Below, in pieces: positions 60,143 through 64,000 of a stretch of DNA of 64,000 nt. The notes beneath the pieces are model-generated. The model saw nothing but the letters and a program-made list of their open reading frames with translations, was not told the origin of the DNA and ran no database searches. Source of the DNA: an uncultured Desulfobacter sp. (GTDB lineage Bacteria > Desulfobacterota > Desulfobacteria > Desulfobacterales > Desulfobacteraceae); assembly GCF_963664415.1 (NCBI RefSeq), contig NZ_OY761445.1, positions 1,824,501 through 1,888,500 on the forward strand, written 5' to 3'. Positions within the stretch are counted from its first letter, which is position 1. Each line of letters begins with the position of its first letter. Position numbers and translations under genes: made by a program.

Positions 60143-62217
60143 AAACCGTTCCCCTGACCATGGCTGCAGCCCTTATTTTCTGGGGGCACCAGACCGGATA
60201 TTTGATTCCGGCCTGTTTTATGGGCATTATTATCGAGTTTTCCCGAGTCATCAAGGTACGATGGGATCCCTCTTTAGACCAAGTGAATAAGATCAGCGAC
60301 ACCTGTGTGGTATGCCTTGCCGGTACCATTATTTATTTTGTTTCAATGGAGATCGAAACGGCTTTAGTGAACATATTGCGCTACCTCCCTGTTTTCACCT
60401 TTCCTTTGATAGCTGTTCAAGAATACAGTGCAGCAGGGGATTTTGATGTGCGTTCCCTCTATCTGTTCAAAAAAAAAATTATAGGGGAAACCAAAGCAAT
60501 CAGAATAAATCTAAGTTTTGGGTTTATCATCATCTGCCTGGTCTCTGCGGCGTCAGTAAACAGCCGCCTGTTCCCCTATTACCCTGTTGCCCTTGGTATT
60601 ATTGCTGTTGTACTCTTTTTCCAGCGTACCGGGAAGTCCGATATCCGAATATGGGGTTCAGCCGTTATTGTTGCCGCCATCATGGGATTTTTCCTGCAGG
60701 AAGGCTTTCATCATGCCCAGAAGGTTATGTTCCGGCGGGCCTGGCACAGGATGTTTCACGACAGTGCCGATCCCATCAGGGGAACAACGGCTTTAGGACG
60801 CATTGGACGGCTCAAGCCTTCCAACAAAATTATTTTCAGAGTCATCCCGCCTGAGAAGGATCACGGGGGCACCTATCTTGTAAAAGAGGCCGCGTATACA
60901 TTTCTGTCAGGCAGCGTCTGGACCGCAACCCAAAACAAATTTGAACCTGTACCCCTATCCGAGAACGGGGGGGTTATCGTGGGCAGGCAACCCGTTTCAA
61001 ACTATCGGAAAACAGAAAAACAGCAAACGGGGCACCCCAAGCAGCCCTGGGCAAAGCTGACCATCCTGACCCGGATGAAAAAGGCCAAAGGGGTTTTAAG
61101 AGCCCCTGAAAACGCACTTGAAATCAACGGCAGCACCATTTCCGAAGTCACCACAAACGGACTTGGCACATTTGTGGAAAATGATGCCCCCGGCTTTATG
61201 ATCTATGATGTCCGGTATGGTGATCCCGGCACCAAGATCCGGCCGCCGGACAAGCTTGACCTGCTCATACCGGATCGGGAAAAGGCATTGTTCCAGGCCC
61301 TGGCGGTTGAACTCGGGCTTGGGCCGGATCAATCAATTCAGACAAAGGTATTGCCCGAAATCAAAAAATATTTCCTGGCAAATTTCAGCTACACCCTTGA
61401 TCTTGAAACAGGTAATACAACATCTCCCATCACCGAATTTATGACCCGGACCCGGGCAGGACACTGCGAATATTTTGCAACAGCGACAGTATTGCTTCTT
61501 CGTGCCGCCGGCATCCCCGCAAGATATGTCGTCGGATATATGGCTTTTGAAAAAAGCGTTATGGAAGACAAAATCGTTGTGCGCTCAAAACATGCCCACG
61601 CCTGGACCGAAGTTTTTGTCAACGGCCGATGGATTTTTTTTGATACAACCCCGCCCTCCTGGGCCGCTGAAGAAAAGAGCCATTTCCTGCAAACCGCGAT
61701 TCCGGACCTGTTTTCTCTGATGGGATATGCTTTGGCCCTGCTTCGCTGGGGCAATCCGGAAAACCAAAAAAAATTGCTGTGGCTTCTGGTGCCACTGGGT
61801 ATCCTGATCATCAGACGTTTGCTCAAAAAAGAGAAAAAAAAGAAGAAAAACCACAGTCGTATCGGGAACAATAGTCCGTCAGGCCCCATGACGGATACCC
61901 CCGACTTCTATATCAGAAAACTTGAAGCGGAACTTATCCGTTCCGGGTTTTCCAGAAAGTCCCATGAAACCTATGAACAATTCTTCGTTCGCATTAAAGA
62001 AAAGGCCTTCTCCCGGCAGGATATCCCATCACTTATTACCGTTATCCGCATTCATAAACAGCTGCGTTTCGGCCCCCTGCCCATTTCCGACAAAGACCTG
62101 GCACGATTGAAAAGCCAAACAGATCAGCTGATTCAAAACCTGTCCAACCCGGCCAGTGCGCCCTATAACCAATCCATTGCCGAAACAGGCATTGACAACT
62201 CAGACCCGGGTTCTTAG
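60139..62217 (+). CDS. TgpA-type membrane transglutaminase-like protein
   Basis: 692 residues. Six or so N-terminal helices (DUF3488-like) up to about residue 200, an extracytoplasmic region, and a papain-like transglutaminase core with the full triad: Cys443 (TRAGHCEYFATATVLLLRA), His487 (KHAHAWTEVFVNGRW) and Asp502 (FFDTTPP). A late helix (LLWLLVPLGILIIRRLL) and a basic Lys-rich stretch lead to a DUF4129-like C-terminus. It probably modifies proteins or peptides on the outer side of the membrane. Last of the MoxR operon. Confidence 0.94.
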   Translation: MKTVPLTMAAALIFWGHQTGYLIPACFMGIIIEFSRVIKVRWDPSLDQVNKISDTCVVCLAGTIIYFVSMEIETALVNILRYLPVFTFPLIAVQEYSAAGDFDVRSLYLFKKKIIGETKAIRINLSFGFIIICLVSAASVNSRLFPYYPVALGIIAVVLFFQRTGKSDIRIWGSAVIVAAIMGFFLQEGFHHAQKVMFRRAWHRMFHDSADPIRGTTALGRIGRLKPSNKIIFRVIPPEKDHGGTYLVKEAAYTFLSGSVWTATQNKFEPVPLSENGGVIVGRQPVSNYRKTEKQQTGHPKQPWAKLTILTRMKKAKGVLRAPENALEINGSTISEVTTNGLGTFVENDAPGFMIYDVRYGDPGTKIRPPDKLDLLIPDREKALFQALAVELGLGPDQSIQTKVLPEIKKYFLANFSYTLDLETGNTTSPITEFMTRTRAGHCEYFATATVLLLRAAGIPARYVVGYMAFEKSVMEDKIVVRSKHAHAWTEVFVNGRWIFFDTTPPSWAAEEKSHFLQTAIPDLFSLMGYALALLRWGNPENQKKLLWLLVPLGILIIRRLLKKEKKKKKNHSRIGNNSPSGPMTDTPDFYIRKLEAELIRSGFSRKSHETYEQFFVRIKEKAFSRQDIPSLITVIRIHKQLRFGPLPISDKDLARLKSQTDQLIQNLSNPASAPYNQSIAETGIDNSDPGS

Positions 62218-62239
62218 TTTCAGACACCACTACTTAACC

Positions 62240-62262
62240 GAAACGCTCGGGCAGGGCGTTTC
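62240..62262 (+). promoter_or_regulatory. Stem-loop directly before the cupin ribosome site
   Basis: GAAACGC (62240-62246) pairs with GCGTTTC (62256-62262) around a nine-base loop, and AAAGGAGA follows at once. Could act as a weak terminator for the operon or affect cupin translation. Confidence 0.35.
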
Positions 62263-62274
62263 AAAGGAGATAAA

Positions 62275-62625
62275 ATGAAAGCAACCCATTACACGGATAT
62301 CCAGGGTACACAGATAGACAACGACTTGGTCAAAAATGTAACAGGCCGGGTACTCATCGGCAAGGGCGACGGGGCACCCAATTTTTGCATGAGAAGATTT
62401 GACGTTGAACCCGGCGGTTATGCGCCCCGACATACCCATGACTGGGAGCATGAAATTTATGTGGTTGAGGGCAAAGGCGAGGTACTCCTTGGGGATAAAT
62501 GGCATAGTGTTTCCCCGGGGACCGCGGTCTATATTCCCCCCAATGTCGACCACCAGATCAAAAACAACTCGGATGGACACCTTGCGTTTTTGTGCCTGGT
62601 GCCTTCGGCAGCCCCGGAGATATAG
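62275..62625 (+). CDS. Cupin domain protein
   Basis: 116 residues behind a strong AAAGGAG site. The two cupin motifs are clear: GGYAPRHTHDWEHEIYVVEGKG, with the two His and Glu metal ligands, and PGTAVYIPPNVDHQIKN. A small metal-binding beta-barrel; the substrate cannot be read. Its TAG stop is followed at once by the ATG of the next gene, so the two are cotranslated. Confidence 0.93.
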   Translation: MKATHYTDIQGTQIDNDLVKNVTGRVLIGKGDGAPNFCMRRFDVEPGGYAPRHTHDWEHEIYVVEGKGEVLLGDKWHSVSPGTAVYIPPNVDHQIKNNSDGHLAFLCLVPSAAPEI

Positions 62626-64000
62626 ATGAAATCGCCCAGGACCTGTGTCAGCCCCCAGGGACAATTTGTGGTGGGAATCCACGTGCCCAAATTTGCTGTG
62701 GATAATTTCAGGCACAATAGCATTAAAGATGTACTTGGCCGGCTGCCCGACGGCAAGCCCGTGGAAAACCAGTCCAATTTTCCCCAGGGACAGGTCCGGG
62801 TGAACGCAGCAGACCGGATCTATGAAATCGCCAATGCATTTCCCTTCAGGGGAAGCACCTTTATCAATTCAGCCTGGGCGGACCGCAAGGCAGAACGACC
62901 GGATACCATAGGACTTGCCTTGCGTCCCGACTGTTCATTGACCGCTTGCCTGAAACAATGGCAAAAGGACGAAAAGATATCCAGGGACTCGGTTCGAAAG
63001 GTATTGGAACGGCTTCCCCGCCCTCTGAAACTGGCCCTGGCACAGGCATCCACAGATCCGGCGGAACTATGTGTCCTTGCAGGTTGCGCCTGTGACTTTG
63101 TATTTGATAATGGCAAAGACCATCCGCCCACAGGGGTTGCCTTTAAAAAAACAGATCAAGGCAGACACTTCCCGATCGTCCACGACCACGACCTTTATGA
63201 TGTATTGGGCAACAACCCCGCTCTGCCCGATGCTTACAAAGAGATCATGGTGCTTAAACCCGGCATACAGGGGAACAGTCCCATTGTGGGGGAAAGCCGG
63301 AAGGACACGCATGTTTTTGAATATATGCGGGCCAACTCATATATCCCCTGGGGACATTATGCCAGTAATATGGCCAATGACCAAATCCGTTACCGGGCCA
63401 ATGACCTGACCCCGTCTGACATGACAGGTATCCGGCATCTGTATTACCAGCGCATATATGTACGTCTTGCCCAGATGCTTGGCATAATGCTGCCGGCAAC
63501 AGGCCGCGCCCTGTCCCCGGATGAACTTGAGGCACTGCGCATAAAAATTCTGGATGCCCTGTCATCAAGTGACCACAGCCCATTGGACAACGATTCGCCA
63601 TTTTTCACAGGCGCGTTGTGGGGATGGAATTTCGGATTCGGATTTGCCCAGTCCGGCCACAGACTGCACGCCTCCCACCAAATGATCCACCAGCAAAACG
63701 CCATGATCCCGGAAAGCATTCCGGACAATAACGGCAGTCCCTACCCCTGCTTTGCCTGTGGCGACTTGATAAGCGACTTTATCCAGGATTACAAAGCAGC
63801 ACACGGCACGGATTTTTTTACAGCGTTTATCAAAGCCATCAAAAATAATCAGCGAACGGACATGAACCCGGACTGCCCCAACGACCTGGTGGTATGGGAA
63901 AATGAAAAGGTCATGCTGTTTGCCCCCAAGGCCCAGGTCAGCGAATGGGAACTGATGCTCATGACCAAAGCCCCCTGCCCCCATGTGCTTGCGGCAGACG
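62626..64000 (+). CDS. Unrecognised protein, 3' end outside window
   Basis: At least 458 residues, open to the right edge. It begins immediately after the cupin stop, and codon usage looks like its neighbours'. No family is recognised. Seen: FVVGIHVPKFAVDNFRHNSI, a Cys-rich CVLAGCACDFVFDNG, FPIVHDHDLYDVLG, SYIPWGHYASNMAND, then GWNFGFGFAQSGHRLHASHQ with MIHQQNAMIP, and CFACGDLISDF. The His-rich LHASHQMIHQQ stretch and the nearby Cys pair weakly recall GalT/HIT-type nucleotidyltransferases; that is a guess. The missing C-terminus may settle it. Confidence 0.8.
   Translation, partial: MKSPRTCVSPQGQFVVGIHVPKFAVDNFRHNSIKDVLGRLPDGKPVENQSNFPQGQVRVNAADRIYEIANAFPFRGSTFINSAWADRKAERPDTIGLALRPDCSLTACLKQWQKDEKISRDSVRKVLERLPRPLKLALAQASTDPAELCVLAGCACDFVFDNGKDHPPTGVAFKKTDQGRHFPIVHDHDLYDVLGNNPALPDAYKEIMVLKPGIQGNSPIVGESRKDTHVFEYMRANSYIPWGHYASNMANDQIRYRANDLTPSDMTGIRHLYYQRIYVRLAQMLGIMLPATGRALSPDELEALRIKILDALSSSDHSPLDNDSPFFTGALWGWNFGFGFAQSGHRLHASHQMIHQQNAMIPESIPDNNGSPYPCFACGDLISDFIQDYKAAHGTDFFTAFIKAIKNNQRTDMNPDCPNDLVVWENEKVMLFAPKAQVSEWELMLMTKAPCPHVLAAD

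Noticed and set aside
62240..62262. Riboswitch before the cupin gene
   Set aside because: Only one seven-pair stem and a short loop; too small and without known riboswitch elements.
1..64000. CRISPR arrays, tRNA or rRNA genes, insertion sequences, attachment sites
   Set aside because: No regularly spaced repeats, no cloverleaf or rRNA-like sequence, and no transposase or integrase frame was found by reading both strands.

Overview
The window comes from a sulfate-reducing bacterium of the Desulfobacterota, most likely close to Desulfobacter (family Desulfobacteraceae). The key evidence is a complete dissimilatory sulfite reductase operon, dsrA-dsrB-dsrD followed by a cobyrinate/siroheme amidase-like gene (32092 down to 27776, minus strand). 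The many multidomain two-component and cyclic-di-GMP proteins fit the same group. No rRNA, tRNA, CRISPR array or intact insertion sequence was seen.

Layout. 1-5393: a tightly coupled plus-strand cassette of a PlsY-type acyltransferase (cut by the window edge), a family-25 glycosyltransferase, an MMPL/RND exporter fused to a methyltransferase, and a radical SAM enzyme. 5469-10062: a collapsed histidine kinase, then an HDOD protein, a receiver/HD-GYP protein and a receiver/histidine kinase. 10219-12870: a large exported protein of unknown function. 12921-13455: the remains of a TIR...WD40 gene. 13487-18026: a right-handed beta-helix protein divergent from an MBOAT O-acyltransferase and an SGNH-like partner. 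18172-24903: a gene-fragment graveyard, a Cache-HAMP-degenerate GGDEF-EAL protein, a FemAB-like protein, two polysaccharide-deacetylase-type proteins and a PP2C-type phosphatase. 25015-27518: an OsmC protein, an SMP-30-like lipoprotein and a QueG-like iron-sulfur protein. 27559-32963: the dsr region and a TPR protein. 33164-40659: a DapA-like aldolase, YkgJ-type protein, GalU, a lytic transglycosylase and a PHP(EndoQ-like)-UvrD helicase fusion. 40792-43089: a CPHC thioredoxin-fold/HEAT protein and a two-part permease whose first half carries a NifX-like domain. 43410-50902: a sensor kinase, then a DapF-like epimerase, a sensor-domain-MFS fusion and an unrecognised 535-residue protein. 50962-56424 (minus): two paralogous ABC-type binding proteins, a triple-receiver diguanylate cyclase, a collapsed GGDEF/receiver/HD-GYP gene and a small MshEN-like protein. 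56772-64000: GalT, a MoxR-DUF58-TgpA transglutaminase operon, a cupin and an open-ended gene of unknown function.

Two themes cut across the genes. First, at least four loci are wrecks in which the middle of a gene, or the boundary between two genes, has been deleted while the ends remain (5469-6389, 12921-13455, 18172-18431, 55304-56222). Second, a dispersed intergenic repeat of about 55-100 bases lies just after stop codons at five places (17043, 18028, 21775, 45471, 50913). The best candidate for an undescribed functional system is the translationally coupled DapF-like epimerase / sensor-MFS exporter / unknown-enzyme trio at 45579-50902. Its arrangement loosely recalls metallophore or D-amino-acid export loci but lacks their other genes. 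The EndoQ-like nuclease-helicase fusion is the strongest single-protein novelty. All functional assignments rest on reading motifs by eye; no database search was run.
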